8,740 nt of DNA, taken from NCBI GenBank assembly GCA_028281485.1, contig JANQJT010000269.1, forward strand, positions 1 through 8,740, in the 5' to 3' direction. The stretch is from Phycisphaeraceae bacterium (GTDB taxonomy: Bacteria > Planctomycetota > Phycisphaerae > Phycisphaerales > Zrk34). Under the pieces are notes generated by a model. It was not told the DNA's origin and made no database searches. It was given only the letters and a program-made list of their open reading frames with translations. The position numbers and the translations under genes are program-made. Positions 1 to 7,319 of the stretch are shown piece after piece. Position 1 is the first letter of the stretch. Every line of letters begins with the position of its first letter.

Positions 1-100
1 GGCTCTTGATCGAGCCGTCGTAGAGCACCTCGGGGGCCTGGGCGCTAGTCCCCATCCAGGCAATTGTCAGCACCGCAGCGATAGATAACGTTCGTTTCAT
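1..100 (-). CDS. Exported protein of unknown function, N-terminal fragment (gene runs off the left edge)
   Basis: Only the first 33 codons are in the window, read leftward from an ATG at 100-98. The translation begins MKRTLSIAAVLTIAWMGTSA and continues QAPEVLYDGSIKS. This is a classic Sec signal peptide: basic K2-R3, a hydrophobic core at about residues 5-16, then a small-residue region. Cleavage could follow T18-S-A20 or A20-Q-A22; the second would leave Pro at +1, which signal peptidase I disfavours. The start is supported by a GGAG Shine-Dalgarno core about 8 nt upstream (minus strand, around 108-111). The product is therefore probably secreted or periplasmic. Nothing in the visible part identifies a family. 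The gene is read in the same direction as lpd, but a strong terminator at 425-447 separates the two, so it is probably transcribed on its own from the AT-rich region at 101-330. Confidence 0.7.
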   Translation of the reverse strand, partial: MKRTLSIAAVLTIAWMGTSAQAPEVLYDGSIKS

Positions 101-422
101 CTTCGGTTCTCCGCAACCTTCTCAAACTGCTTCATTCCACCCAGCGAGCCCCGACACGGCTGGCCGCTGATGTCCGTACAATATACCTTCTCAATCACGT
201 ATTCCCATACAAAAAACGGGGTAAAAAAGGTTTGGATTCCGTTTTTGTATGCCGTTTTTTGCAAATTCTTTGCAGATTCATCATTTTGGGCCCAAATCGC
301 GTCAAGCTGGGTAAACCCCTGCATTCAAAGCACACAAAACAGACTCCTGCGTCCATTATGATGTGCGCGATAATACCCGCATCCTGTCCTCATTTTCAGC
401 AGCAGCTCATCCCACCGGGCAA
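101..422. other. AT-rich intergenic region upstream of the exported-protein gene
   Basis: This stretch between the truncated gene and the lpd terminator is clearly more AT-rich than the surrounding coding DNA and contains no credible protein gene. It carries A- and T-tracts at 211-216, 223-228 and 254-260, and several inverted repeats (207-274). Reading leftward on the minus strand, a TATATT hexamer at 185-180 could be the -10 box for the exported-protein gene, giving a leader of about 70 nt. I see no good -35 at the standard distance, so an activator binding the repeats just upstream is plausible. A 12-bp perfect palindrome, TTTGGGCCCAAA, lies at 285-296. Confidence 0.5.
207..274. repeat. 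Cluster of direct and inverted A-tract/CGG repeats, candidate operator
   Basis: On the plus strand ATACAAAAAACGG (207-219) is mirrored by CCGTTTTTGTAT (239-250), an inverted repeat differing by one A and separated by 19 nt. A second CCGTTTTTT (252-260) directly repeats the right arm. Immediately after it, TGCAAA-TTC-TTTGCA (260-274) is another perfect inverted repeat with 6-bp arms. All lie upstream of the proposed -10 (180-185) of the exported-protein gene. The layout fits binding sites for a dimeric regulator or intrinsically curved DNA. Function is inferred; the repeats themselves are seen directly. Confidence 0.45.
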
Positions 423-424
423 CG

Positions 425-447
425 AAAAACGGACGCCGAGGCGTCCG
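425..447 (-). terminator. Rho-independent terminator of lpd
   Basis: CGGACGCC (430-437) and GGCGTCCG (440-447) form a perfect stem of up to 8 bp around a tiny loop, more realistically 7 bp with a 4-nt loop. On the minus strand the stem is followed by TTTTT (429-425). It begins 36 nt after the lpd stop codon and is oriented to end lpd transcripts. Confidence 0.88.
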
Positions 448-482
448 CGATAGGGTCTTAATTCAATCGATCCCGGGCTCGT

Positions 483-1916
483 TTACCGACGCCCGGCGAT
501 GTGAGCGCTGGCGCCGTGGAGCATCTCCGCAGCCTCCATCACCGTCTCGCTCAGCGTCGGGTGGGCGTGGATTGTCATCATCACGTCCGTCGCCAGCGCG
601 CCGGTCTCGATCGCCAGCGTGCCCTCGCCGATCAGCTCGCCGGCGCCGACGCCGCAGATGCCCACGCCGATCACGCGCTCGTTGTGCGGATCGATGATCA
701 TCTTCGTCATCCCGTCGCTGCGGCCCAGCGTCGTCGCACGACCGCTCGCCGCCCACGGGAAGCTCAACACCCGGTGCGGCACACCCTGTGCCTTCGCCTC
801 GCTCTCCGTGATTCCGCTCCAGGCCAGCTCCGGATCGGTAAACACCACCGCGGGGATCGCGATCGGGTCGTACGCGCTGGCCTTACCGCTGATCACATCG
901 ACCACAACCTTCGCCTCGTACGACGCCTTGTGCGCCAGCATCGGGTCGCCGACCACGTCACCGATCGCAAAGATGTGCGGCACGCTGGTGCGCCGCTGGT
1001 GATCGACCGCGATAAAGCCGCGATCGGCCATCGCCACGCCCGCGTTCTCCAGCCCGATGCCCTTGCTGTTGGGCGTGCGCCCGACGCTGATCAGCGCCCG
1101 ATCGAACGACATCTTGGTGTTGTCGTGATCCGGGCCGGACAGCGTGACGGTCACCTTGTCGTCGGCGATCATCTCGGTCACCCTCGTGTCCACGATGATC
1201 TGCTCGACGGTTTTCTTCATACGACGTTCCAGGTGCGCCGCCAGGTCCGGGTCGGCCTGGGCGACGATGCGGTTGAGCATCTCAACGATCGTCACCTTGC
1301 TGCCCAGCGCCGCGTACACCGTGGCCATCTCCAGGCCGATGTACCCGCCGCCCACGACCAGCAGCGTCTCGGGGATCTCCTCGAGCTTCAGCGCATCGGT
1401 CGAGTCCCACACCAGCGGCGAGTCGTGCGGAAAGATCGGGATCTGCGTCGGGCTCGAGCCGGTCGAGATGATGCAGTAGTCGTAATTGATGGTGTCCTCT
1501 TCGCCGGTGTCGCTGATGACGCGGATGGTGTGGGCGTCGACGAACGAGCCGGTGCCCTGCATGACGTTGACCTTGCGACCGCGCGCGTTCGCCTTCAAGC
1601 CGCCGGTCATCTTCCCGATCACCTTCTTCTGGGTGAAGGCGCGGAGCTTGTCGATATCCAGCTTCGGCTCGGCGTACTCCAGGCCCCACTCCGCGGCCTC
1701 GCGCGTCTCGTTGATCAGCTTCGCCGCGTGCAGCAGCGCCTTGGACGGGATGCACCCGCGGTTCAGGCACACGCCGCCCAGCGTGGGGTCTTTCTCGACG
1801 ATAGTCACGTTGAAGCCCGCGTCCGCCGCCAGGAATGCCGCCGGGTAACCCCCCGGTCCGCCGCCCAGCACCACGAGCCGCCGGCCCGCACCGATGTTGT
1901 CCTGTAATGCGCTCAT
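483..1916 (-). CDS. lpd: Dihydrolipoamide dehydrogenase, E3 of the pyruvate dehydrogenase complex
   Basis: This FAD-dependent disulfide oxidoreductase reoxidises the dihydrolipoyl groups of E2 with NAD+. From the ATG at 1916 it has 477 residues, the normal length for the family. In order it shows: the FAD-binding dinucleotide fold GGGPGG (18-23); the redox-active disulfide CLNRGC (Cys50, Cys55) followed by IPSK; the NAD-binding GGGYIGLE (189-196); the second FAD contact FAIGD (316-320); and the C-terminal dimerisation domain with HPTLSE, giving the His452/Glu457 catalytic pair. All key residues are present. A TTG at 1925 would add three residues, but the ATG is preferred, with purine-rich GGAAG and GAGG upstream. 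Encoded downstream of aceE and aceF, it is most simply their E3, though E3 often also serves 2-oxoglutarate dehydrogenase and the glycine cleavage system. It has its own promoter candidate (1968-1996) and terminator (425-447), allowing separate expression. Confidence 0.97.
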   Translation of the reverse strand: MSALQDNIGAGRRLVVLGGGPGGYPAAFLAADAGFNVTIVEKDPTLGGVCLNRGCIPSKALLHAAKLINETREAAEWGLEYAEPKLDIDKLRAFTQKKVIGKMTGGLKANARGRKVNVMQGTGSFVDAHTIRVISDTGEEDTINYDYCIISTGSSPTQIPIFPHDSPLVWDSTDALKLEEIPETLLVVGGGYIGLEMATVYAALGSKVTIVEMLNRIVAQADPDLAAHLERRMKKTVEQIIVDTRVTEMIADDKVTVTLSGPDHDNTKMSFDRALISVGRTPNSKGIGLENAGVAMADRGFIAVDHQRRTSVPHIFAIGDVVGDPMLAHKASYEAKVVVDVISGKASAYDPIAIPAVVFTDPELAWSGITESEAKAQGVPHRVLSFPWAASGRATTLGRSDGMTKMIIDPHNERVIGVGICGVGAGELIGEGTLAIETGALATDVMMTIHAHPTLSETVMEAAEMLHGASAHIAGRR

Positions 1917-1967
1917 AATCCTCAACTTCCGTACGTTTTGGATGCTCTATCACACCGCAAGTCACGC

Positions 1968-1996
1968 ATTGTAGCGAGACAGCCCCGCGGTGTTGA
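1968..1996 (-). promoter_or_regulatory. Sigma70-like promoter of lpd
   Basis: On the minus strand TCAACA (1996-1991, 4 of 6 consensus matches) is followed after exactly 17 nt by TACAAT (1973-1968, 5 of 6). The predicted transcript starts near 1961, giving a leader of about 45 nt before the lpd ATG at 1916. The site lies in the 120-nt gap between the lipoprotein stop and lpd. Confidence 0.6.
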
Positions 1997-2036
1997 GTCC
2001 GCACCCACGCCGAAATCCCACAGCTTTTTCGTGCTT

Positions 2037-2720
2037 TTACCCGCCCGGGACAACGAACGTCCGCCACCCTTCGGCCGGCAGTCGCCACCGCCGGCCCTCC
2101 ACGTTGACCGTCATGAAATACCGCCACTGCCCGCCCGACACGCGCGTCGCCGGCACCTCGATCACGTACCGGTCACCGATCTTACGCTTCATCGGCACCG
2201 TGATCGCACCCGGCATACCCGGTCGCTCGTACGTCAGCTCCACGTCCCGCGCACCCGACGAGCCGACCTCTAACTCAAACCGCAACGGCAATCCCGCCCG
2301 CTCGATCTTCACCGTCGGCTCGACCTCGCGCAACGCGAACTTCTCACGATCGACGAACCGCACCGTGAACGGCTCCATCGCCGAGCCGAGCGACTTCTCC
2401 TCGCCATCGATCGTCACATCGATGAAGTACGCCACGCGTTCGCCGTCGCGCACGCGGTTCGTCGGCAGCGCCGCCCACATCTCGCCGGACCGCCGCTCCA
2501 GGCGACGATTGGAAAACCGCGAGTAACCCGGCAGACGATAGTGCACCGCGCCTTCGATCTGGGTCTCCGCCTTCACGCGTCGCGTCGTGACGACCACGGA
2601 CAACGGCTCGCCCGTCTTCGCCGCGTCGACCGGCAGGTGGTGCACCGTCGGCGTCGGTCGGAACATCTGGCAACCCGCGCTACACAACAACAAACACGTG
2701 ATGAGGACCAGGCGTCTCAT
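2037..2720 (-). CDS. Uncharacterised lipoprotein with two repeated beta-rich domains
   Basis: The gene encodes 227 residues beginning MRRLVLITCLLLCSAGC: a basic start, a hydrophobic core and a lipobox-like S-A-G-Cys17, so a lipid-anchored exported protein is likely. The usual Leu at -3 is replaced by Ser, which weakens but does not exclude this. A short linker is followed by two similar modules at about 39-123 and 145-225. Each opens with P-L and then runs Y-x-x-PG, a basic stretch, G-(E/D)-x-(W/Y), (L/V)-P-(T/A)-x-R-V, G-x-x-x-Y-F, V-(T/N)-(I/V)-(D/E)-G and a final F-x-V strand, an Ig/fibronectin-III-like pattern. I recognise no named family. AGAGG (minus strand, 2732-2728) lies 7 nt before the ATG and supports the start. 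It sits between aceF and lpd, but nothing in it suggests a PDH role. The aceF terminator in its leader implies expression by read-through or from a promoter inside aceF. Confidence 0.82.
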   Translation of the reverse strand: MRRLVLITCLLLCSAGCQMFRPTPTVHHLPVDAAKTGEPLSVVVTTRRVKAETQIEGAVHYRLPGYSRFSNRRLERRSGEMWAALPTNRVRDGERVAYFIDVTIDGEEKSLGSAMEPFTVRFVDREKFALREVEPTVKIERAGLPLRFELEVGSSGARDVELTYERPGMPGAITVPMKRKIGDRYVIEVPATRVSGGQWRYFMTVNVEGRRWRLPAEGWRTFVVPGG

Positions 2721-2727
2721 GGTCTTA

Positions 2728-2732
2728 CCTCT
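2728..2732 (-). promoter_or_regulatory. Shine-Dalgarno site of the lipoprotein gene
   Basis: AGAGG is read on the minus strand 7 nt before the ATG at 2720. It begins 6 nt after the T-tract of the aceF terminator, so only a message that passes the terminator, or starts inside it, can use this ribosome site. Confidence 0.65.
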
Positions 2733-2738
2733 ATCGGC

Positions 2739-2768
2739 AAAAAAGCCCGCACGGGAACACGCGCGGGC
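2739..2768 (-). terminator. Rho-independent terminator of aceF
   Basis: On the minus strand GCCCGCGCG (2768-2760) pairs with CGTGCGGGC (2753-2745), a 9-bp stem with one G-U pair and a 6-nt loop. TTTTTT (2744-2739) follows. The stem begins 27 nt after the aceF stop. It separates aceF from the lipoprotein gene and lies in the leader of the latter. Confidence 0.88.
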
Positions 2769-2795
2769 CTTGGGGATCGGTTTTGGACAGGAAAA

Positions 2796-4397
2796 TCAGG
2801 CGTCGATCAACACGCTCAGCGGCTGCTCCACCGCCCGCTTGAGCCACTGCATGAACCGTGCGCCGTCGGCGCCGTTGACCAGGCGGTGATCGAAGCTCAG
2901 CGACAGCGGCATCATCAGACGCTGCTGCAACTGGCCGTCGACGTAGACCGGTGTGGGGACGGCGCGACCGACGCCGAGGATCGCCGCCTCGGGGTGATTG
3001 ACGATCGGCGTGAAGTGACCGATGCCCATGCCGCCGAGGTTGGTGATGGTGAACGTCGCGCCCTGCATGTCTTCGATGGCGAGCTTGCCGTCGCGGGCCT
3101 TGGCCGCCATCTCGCCGAGTTGCACGGAGACGTTGGTCAGCGACTGCTGGTCGGCGTCGCGGATCACCGGCACGACCAAGCCGCGCGGCGTGTCGGCCGC
3201 CACACCGATGTGATAGTACTTCTTGTAGATGATCTGCTGATTGGCCGTGTCGATCGACGCGTTGACGATCGGGAACTCCTTGAGGGCGCTGGTGATCAGC
3301 TTCACGAGGATCGCCGTCACCGTCAGCTTGCCGCCGGCCTTCTCCACGCGCTTGCGCTGCGACTGGCGGAACTCCTCCAAGTCCGTCACGTCCACCGTGT
3401 CGTGCAGCGTGACGTGCGGGATCGTCGCCCAGCAGAGCGCCATGTGCTCGGCGGTCTTCTTGGCGATCATGCTCATCTTCGTCGCCTCGACCTCGCCCTG
3501 ACCGGTGAAGTCCGGCAGGGGGGCGTCGGCGATCGAGACACCGCCGCCACCGGCCGCCGCCGCGGGCTGCGTGCGCGCCCGCGCCTTGACGTCGTCCTGG
3601 GTGATCCGTCCGCCCGGCCCCGTGCCCGTCACACGCGTGATGTCCACGCCCACCTCGCGGGCGAACTTACGCACGTTCGGTGCGGCGAAGACAGGCCCGC
3701 CATCGGGCGCACCCGATGCCACCGACACCTGGGCGGGAGGCGATTGCGGTTGTGCAGGAGCCGCCGGCGCACTCGGCGTTGCGGCAGGGGCCGCGGGTGC
3801 GGGCGTCGGTGTAGCTGTTGCGGGTTGCGACGCGGCTTTTCCAGCTGCGCCACTTCCGGGGGTGATCGTCACCAGCGGCGTACCGGGCTTGACCGTGTCG
3901 CCCTCGCCCACGTGGATCGCCTGGATCGTGCCCGCCACGTCGATCGGCACGGGTGTGACCGCCTTGTCGGTTTCGACTTCGACGATCTCCGCTTCCACAT
4001 CGACCGCGTCACCGACCGACACCATCACGCTGACGACCTGCGCCTCGTCGATGCCGTCGCCCATGAAAGGCAACCCAAACTCGACGGCGTCGCCACTGGG
4101 CGCGGGTGCAGCAGGAGCGGTGTCTTCTGCCGGCGCAGCCGACTCATTTCCGGGGGCGCCGTTGGATTCGATGGTGGCGATGAGGTCGCCGGGCTTAACC
4201 GTGTCGCCCTCACCGATGTGGATCTTGGTGATCCTGCCCGCCACGTCGACCGGCACGGGCGTCACCGCCTTGTCGGTTTCCACCTCGATGATCTCGTGTT
4301 CCACCGCCACGTCGTCGCCCTCGGCGACCATGACGGAGACCACCTGCGCTTCTTCGATGTTGTCGCCCAGCGGGGGCAGCTTGAACTCACTGGCCAT
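2796..4397 (-). CDS. aceF: Dihydrolipoyllysine-residue acetyltransferase, E2 of the pyruvate dehydrogenase complex
   Basis: E2 is the structural core of the complex: swinging lipoyl arms collect the acetyl group from E1, pass it to CoA and are reoxidised by E3. The 533-residue protein has two N-terminal lipoyl domains (about 4-77 and 106-179), each with the ETDKA motif and lipoylated Lys43 and Lys145. An Ala/Pro-rich flexible linker follows (about 182-230), then a peripheral-subunit-binding domain (about 236-270, including the GTGPGGRIT motif). The C-terminal catalytic acetyltransferase domain ends in SFDHRLVNGADGARF, with catalytic His504 and Asn508. E2 enzymes carry Asp or Asn at that last position, so this is not a defect. 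E. coli AceF has three lipoyl domains; two is also common. The ATG at 4397 has only AAGGG about 10 nt upstream. The gene has a possible own promoter (4481-4510) and a strong terminator (2739-2768). Confidence 0.97.
   Translation of the reverse strand: MASEFKLPPLGDNIEEAQVVSVMVAEGDDVAVEHEIIEVETDKAVTPVPVDVAGRITKIHIGEGDTVKPGDLIATIESNGAPGNESAAPAEDTAPAAPAPSGDAVEFGLPFMGDGIDEAQVVSVMVSVGDAVDVEAEIVEVETDKAVTPVPIDVAGTIQAIHVGEGDTVKPGTPLVTITPGSGAAGKAASQPATATPTPAPAAPAATPSAPAAPAQPQSPPAQVSVASGAPDGGPVFAAPNVRKFAREVGVDITRVTGTGPGGRITQDDVKARARTQPAAAAGGGGVSIADAPLPDFTGQGEVEATKMSMIAKKTAEHMALCWATIPHVTLHDTVDVTDLEEFRQSQRKRVEKAGGKLTVTAILVKLITSALKEFPIVNASIDTANQQIIYKKYYHIGVAADTPRGLVVPVIRDADQQSLTNVSVQLGEMAAKARDGKLAIEDMQGATFTITNLGGMGIGHFTPIVNHPEAAILGVGRAVPTPVYVDGQLQQRLMMPLSLSFDHRLVNGADGARFMQWLKRAVEQPLSVLIDA
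3861..4388 (-). repeat. Tandem lipoyl domains of aceF (internal duplication)
   Basis: The two lipoyl-domain segments, 4388-4167 and 4082-3861 on the minus strand, are diverged copies. Their proteins share EAQVVSVMV, EVETDKAVTPVP, DVAG and GEGDTVKPG at equal spacing, and the DNA around the lipoyl-lysine codons is also very similar. About 84 nt of Ala/Pro/Glu-rich linker code separates them. Confidence 0.85.
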
Positions 4398-4554
4398 ATC
4401 GTCTGTACCCTTATGCTCTCAAAATCTGTGGCAGCAACGGTTTAACCGCGGCTCCGACGCCCGCCGCCGCCAGACACACCATTGTAGCAACCCCCCGCCC
4501 CGCCAGCGAATAGCCAAGCGACAGAGCCTGACCGGTACCGATAATTCCTTAATG
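4398..4554 (-). other. aceF leader and intergenic region
   Basis: This gap between the aceE terminator and aceF has no gene. On the minus strand it contains a TACAAT -10-like hexamer, a G-rich run upstream of it (4504-4491), and in the presumed leader a short palindrome CGGTT-N-AACCG (4438-4448) that could be an operator or a chance match. Confidence 0.4.
4481..4510 (-). promoter_or_regulatory. Possible promoter of aceF
   Basis: TACAAT (minus strand, 4486-4481) matches the -10 consensus at 5 of 6. The best -35 is a weak TTCGCT (4510-4505, 3 of 6) at 18 nt. The nine bases GCTACAATG (4488-4480) are identical to those at the lpd promoter (1975-1967). The leader would be about 77 nt. Support comes mainly from the -10 and from its position after the aceE terminator. 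Confidence 0.4.
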
Positions 4555-4583
4555 AAAAGCCCACGCCATGTGACGTGGGCTTT
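4555..4583 (-). terminator. Rho-independent terminator of aceE
   Basis: On the minus strand AAAGCCCACG (4583-4574) pairs perfectly with CGTGGGCTTT (4565-4556) across an 8-nt loop, ending in a run of four T (4558-4555). It begins 48 nt after the aceE stop. Because the arms end in A and T runs, the hairpin could work weakly in the other direction, but no plus-strand gene enters it. Confidence 0.8.
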
Positions 4584-4631
4584 GGTACTTGCAAGGATAA
4601 AACTCTCGGGACATTTCCGGGGGCCGGGGGG

Positions 4632-7319
4632 TTACGAGTGCATCGGGTTCAGCTTCTCGGGGTCGATCTTCATCGCCTTGAGCGCCTTAGAGACGACCTT
4701 CTTTTCGATCTCGCCGCGGTCCGCCAATGCCTTCAGCGTCGCCAGCGCCACGTAGCGCTCGTCGATCTCGAAGAAGTCCCGCAGCGCCGCGCGCGTCTCG
4801 CTGCGGCCGAACCCGTCGGTGCCCAGCGACACGATGCCCTGCGGCAACCACTTGCCGATGCCGTCCGGCAGGATCTTCATGTAATCGCTCGACGCGATCA
4901 CCGGGCCCTCGGCGGCGCCGATCGTCTGTGTGACGTAAGGCACCTGCTCCTTGGCCTCGGGGTTGAGCAGGTTGTGTCGCTCGCAATCCAGCGCGTCGCG
5001 ACGCAGCTCGGTGTAGCTGGTCACCGACCACACGTCCGCCGCCACATCGTAGTCGGCCAGGATCTCCTGTGCCTTGAGCACGTGGCCGAGGATCGCGCTG
5101 CTCCCGAGCAGCTGAGCCTTGGCGCCCTTGCCGCCTGCGGGCTTGAGCAGGTACGCGCCCTTGATGATGCCCTGGTCGACGTCGCGGTCCGGGCGGGGCA
5201 GGTGTTCGTAGTTCTCGTTGCCGACGGTCATGTAGTAGAACACGTCCTTGCGGTCGGCGTACATCTCTTCGATGCCGTGCTTGACGATCGTGGCGATCTC
5301 GTAGCCGTAGGCCGGGTCGTACGAGCGACAGTTGGGCACGACGCTGAACAGCAGGTGGCTGTGGCCGTCCTCGTGCTGCAGGCCCTCGCCGTTGAGCGTG
5401 GTGCGCCCGGCGGTGCCGCCGATGAGGAAGCCCTTGCACCGCATGTCCGCCGCCTCCCACACCAGGTCGCCGATGCGCTGGAAGCCGAACATCGAGTAGT
5501 AGACGTAGAACGGGATCATGTCGATCTGGTGGTTGGCGTACGCCGTGCCCGCGGCGATGAAGCTGCTCATCGCGCCGGCTTCGGTGATGCCCTCCTCAAG
5601 AATCTGACCGTCCCGTGACTCCTTGTAGTAGGCGACCTGGTCGGCGTCGACCGGCTCGTAGAGCTGACCGGCGTGGGCGTAGATGCCGAACGTGCGGAAC
5701 ATGCCGTCCATGCCGAACGTGCGCGCCTCGTCGGGGATGATCGGCACGACCTGTTTGCCGACCGCCTTGTCACGCATCAGCTGCGTGAGCACACGGACGA
5801 ACGCCATCGTCGTCGAGATCTTGCGGCCCTTCGAGCCGGCCTCGTATTCGAGGAACGGCTTGTCGGCCGGCATGGTGAACGGCGGCGAGCCGTTGGCGTT
5901 GCGGCTCGGCACGTAACCGCCCAGCGCCTTGCGACGCTCGTGCAGGTAACGCATCTCCGGCGCGTCGTCGGCCGGCTTGTAGAACTCCTTGTTCGCCAGC
6001 GCCTCGTCGCTGATGGGGATGTTGAAACGATCGCGGAAGACCTGGCGCTCTTCCTCGTTCATCTTCTTCTGCTGGTGGGTGATGTTCTTGCCCTCGCCGG
6101 CCTCGCCCATGCCGTAGCCCTTGATGGTGCGGGCGATGATGACGGTGGGGCGGTCGGAGTTCATCGCCGCCTGGTACGCCGCGTACACCTTGACCGGGTC
6201 GTGTCCGCCCAGGTTCATGTGCCACAGCTGCTCGTCGCTCTTGTTCTTCACCATCGCCGCCAGACGCGGATCGGCGCCCCAGAAGTGCTCGCGGATGTAG
6301 GCCCCGCCCTCCACGGCGTACTTCTGGTACTGGCCGTCGACGATCTCGCCCATGCGCTTGACGATCAGGCCCTCGGTGTCCTTGGCCAGCAACTCGTCCC
6401 AGTCGCTGCCCCAGATCACCTTGATCACGTTCCAACCCGCCCCGCGGAACGTGCCCTCCAGTTCCTGGATGATCTGACCGTTGCCGCGCACCGGCCCGTC
6501 CAGCCTTTGAAGGTTGCAGTTGATGACCCACACGAGGTTGTCGAGCTTCTCACGCACCGCCAGCGAGATCGCGCCCAGCGTCTCCGGCTCGTCGGTCTCG
6601 CCGTCGCCGAGGAACGCCCAGACCTTCTGCCGCTTGTCTTCCTTCAGGCCGCGGTCGTACAGGTACTCCAGGAAGCGCGCGTGGTAGATGCTGGTGATCG
6701 GGCCCAGGCCCATGGAGACGGTCGGGAACGACCAGAACTCCGGCATCAGCCAGGGGTGGGGGTAGCTGCTCAGGCCGCCGCCGGGCTGCAGCTCGCGACG
6801 GAAGTTGATGAGGTTCTGCTCGGTCAGTCGGCCTTCGAGGAAAGCGCGGGCGTACGGGCCGGGACTGGCGTGACCCTGGAAGTAGACGAAGTCGCCGCCG
6901 CACTCGTGGTCGTGACCGCGGAAGAAGTGGTTGAAGCCCACCTCGTACAGCGTCGCCGCCGAGGCGAACGAGCTGATGTGCCCGCCCACGCCGCCGCCGG
7001 TGTCGTCCGCCGCGGAGTTGGCACGCACCACCATGTTCATCGCGTTCCAGCGGATGTAACTCTTGATGCGGGTTTCCAGCGCGCGGTTGCCGGGGTACTC
7101 CGGTTGATTGTCCGCGGGGATCGTGTTGTTGTAGGGCGTGTTGCTGGTCACCGGCAGGGGCACGTCGTAGCGCTGGGCGTGCAGCTGCAGGTCGCTGAGC
7201 AGGCCGGACACGTTGTCGGCGCCGTTCAGACGATAAACGTCTTCCAGCGAGTCGACCCAGTCCTTGTGATGCTCCGCTTCGATGGCAGGATTACCACTGC
7301 CGTTTGAGGGCTTGATCAT
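4632..7319 (-). CDS. aceE: Pyruvate dehydrogenase E1 component, homodimeric type
   Basis: E1 is the thiamine-diphosphate enzyme that decarboxylates pyruvate and reductively acetylates the lipoyl groups of E2. At 895 residues it matches the single-chain homodimeric AceE family (E. coli 887), not the split alpha/beta type. The ThDP/Mg motif runs from GDGETDEPE (238-246) to VINCNLQRLDGPV (265-277). Active-site histidines are seen in GGHISSF (His114), QGHASPGPYARAF (His150) and ITHQQKKMN (His415). The catalytic glutamate region is EEGITEAGA (575-583), and the E1-typical GGTAGRTTLNGEGLQHEDGH follows in the C-terminal half. No key residue is missing. The ATG at 7319 is chosen because the N-terminus MIKPSNGSG leads straight into the family's acidic DWVDSLEDV; GGGAAG lies about 11 nt upstream. 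A promoter candidate (7359-7388) and its own terminator (4555-4583) suggest it can be made independently of aceF. Confidence 0.98.
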   Translation of the reverse strand: MIKPSNGSGNPAIEAEHHKDWVDSLEDVYRLNGADNVSGLLSDLQLHAQRYDVPLPVTSNTPYNNTIPADNQPEYPGNRALETRIKSYIRWNAMNMVVRANSAADDTGGGVGGHISSFASAATLYEVGFNHFFRGHDHECGGDFVYFQGHASPGPYARAFLEGRLTEQNLINFRRELQPGGGLSSYPHPWLMPEFWSFPTVSMGLGPITSIYHARFLEYLYDRGLKEDKRQKVWAFLGDGETDEPETLGAISLAVREKLDNLVWVINCNLQRLDGPVRGNGQIIQELEGTFRGAGWNVIKVIWGSDWDELLAKDTEGLIVKRMGEIVDGQYQKYAVEGGAYIREHFWGADPRLAAMVKNKSDEQLWHMNLGGHDPVKVYAAYQAAMNSDRPTVIIARTIKGYGMGEAGEGKNITHQQKKMNEEERQVFRDRFNIPISDEALANKEFYKPADDAPEMRYLHERRKALGGYVPSRNANGSPPFTMPADKPFLEYEAGSKGRKISTTMAFVRVLTQLMRDKAVGKQVVPIIPDEARTFGMDGMFRTFGIYAHAGQLYEPVDADQVAYYKESRDGQILEEGITEAGAMSSFIAAGTAYANHQIDMIPFYVYYSMFGFQRIGDLVWEAADMRCKGFLIGGTAGRTTLNGEGLQHEDGHSHLLFSVVPNCRSYDPAYGYEIATIVKHGIEEMYADRKDVFYYMTVGNENYEHLPRPDRDVDQGIIKGAYLLKPAGGKGAKAQLLGSSAILGHVLKAQEILADYDVAADVWSVTSYTELRRDALDCERHNLLNPEAKEQVPYVTQTIGAAEGPVIASSDYMKILPDGIGKWLPQGIVSLGTDGFGRSETRAALRDFFEIDERYVALATLKALADRGEIEKKVVSKALKAMKIDPEKLNPMHS

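Noticed and set aside
285..296. 12-bp palindrome TTTGGGCCCAAA
   Set aside because: One or two perfect 12-bp palindromes are expected by chance in a window this size, so it is not claimed as a separate site.
97..324. 75-codon minus-strand frame ending with a 4-nt ATGA overlap on the exported-protein start
   Set aside because: The overlap is tempting as translational coupling, but the ATG at 324 has no Shine-Dalgarno, the protein resembles nothing, and the frame runs straight through the AT-rich repeats and the likely promoter.
501..510. Search for defects in the PDH enzymes (frameshift, lost catalytic residue)
   Set aside because: aceE, aceF and lpd are all full-length with intact motifs. 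Asn508 in place of Asp in the E2 DHR motif is a known variant of active E2 enzymes.
501..1907. Long open frame on the plus strand antisense to lpd
   Set aside because: It mirrors the codon bias of lpd in a GC-rich gene. Its product is a His/Arg/Val/Asp-rich repetitive sequence with no family likeness, and the minus strand carries an unmistakable enzyme.
2541..4445. Very long plus-strand open frames opposite aceF (also 3505-4755)
   Set aside because: They are antisense shadows of the Ala/Pro/Val-rich aceF gene; low-complexity translations without start signals.
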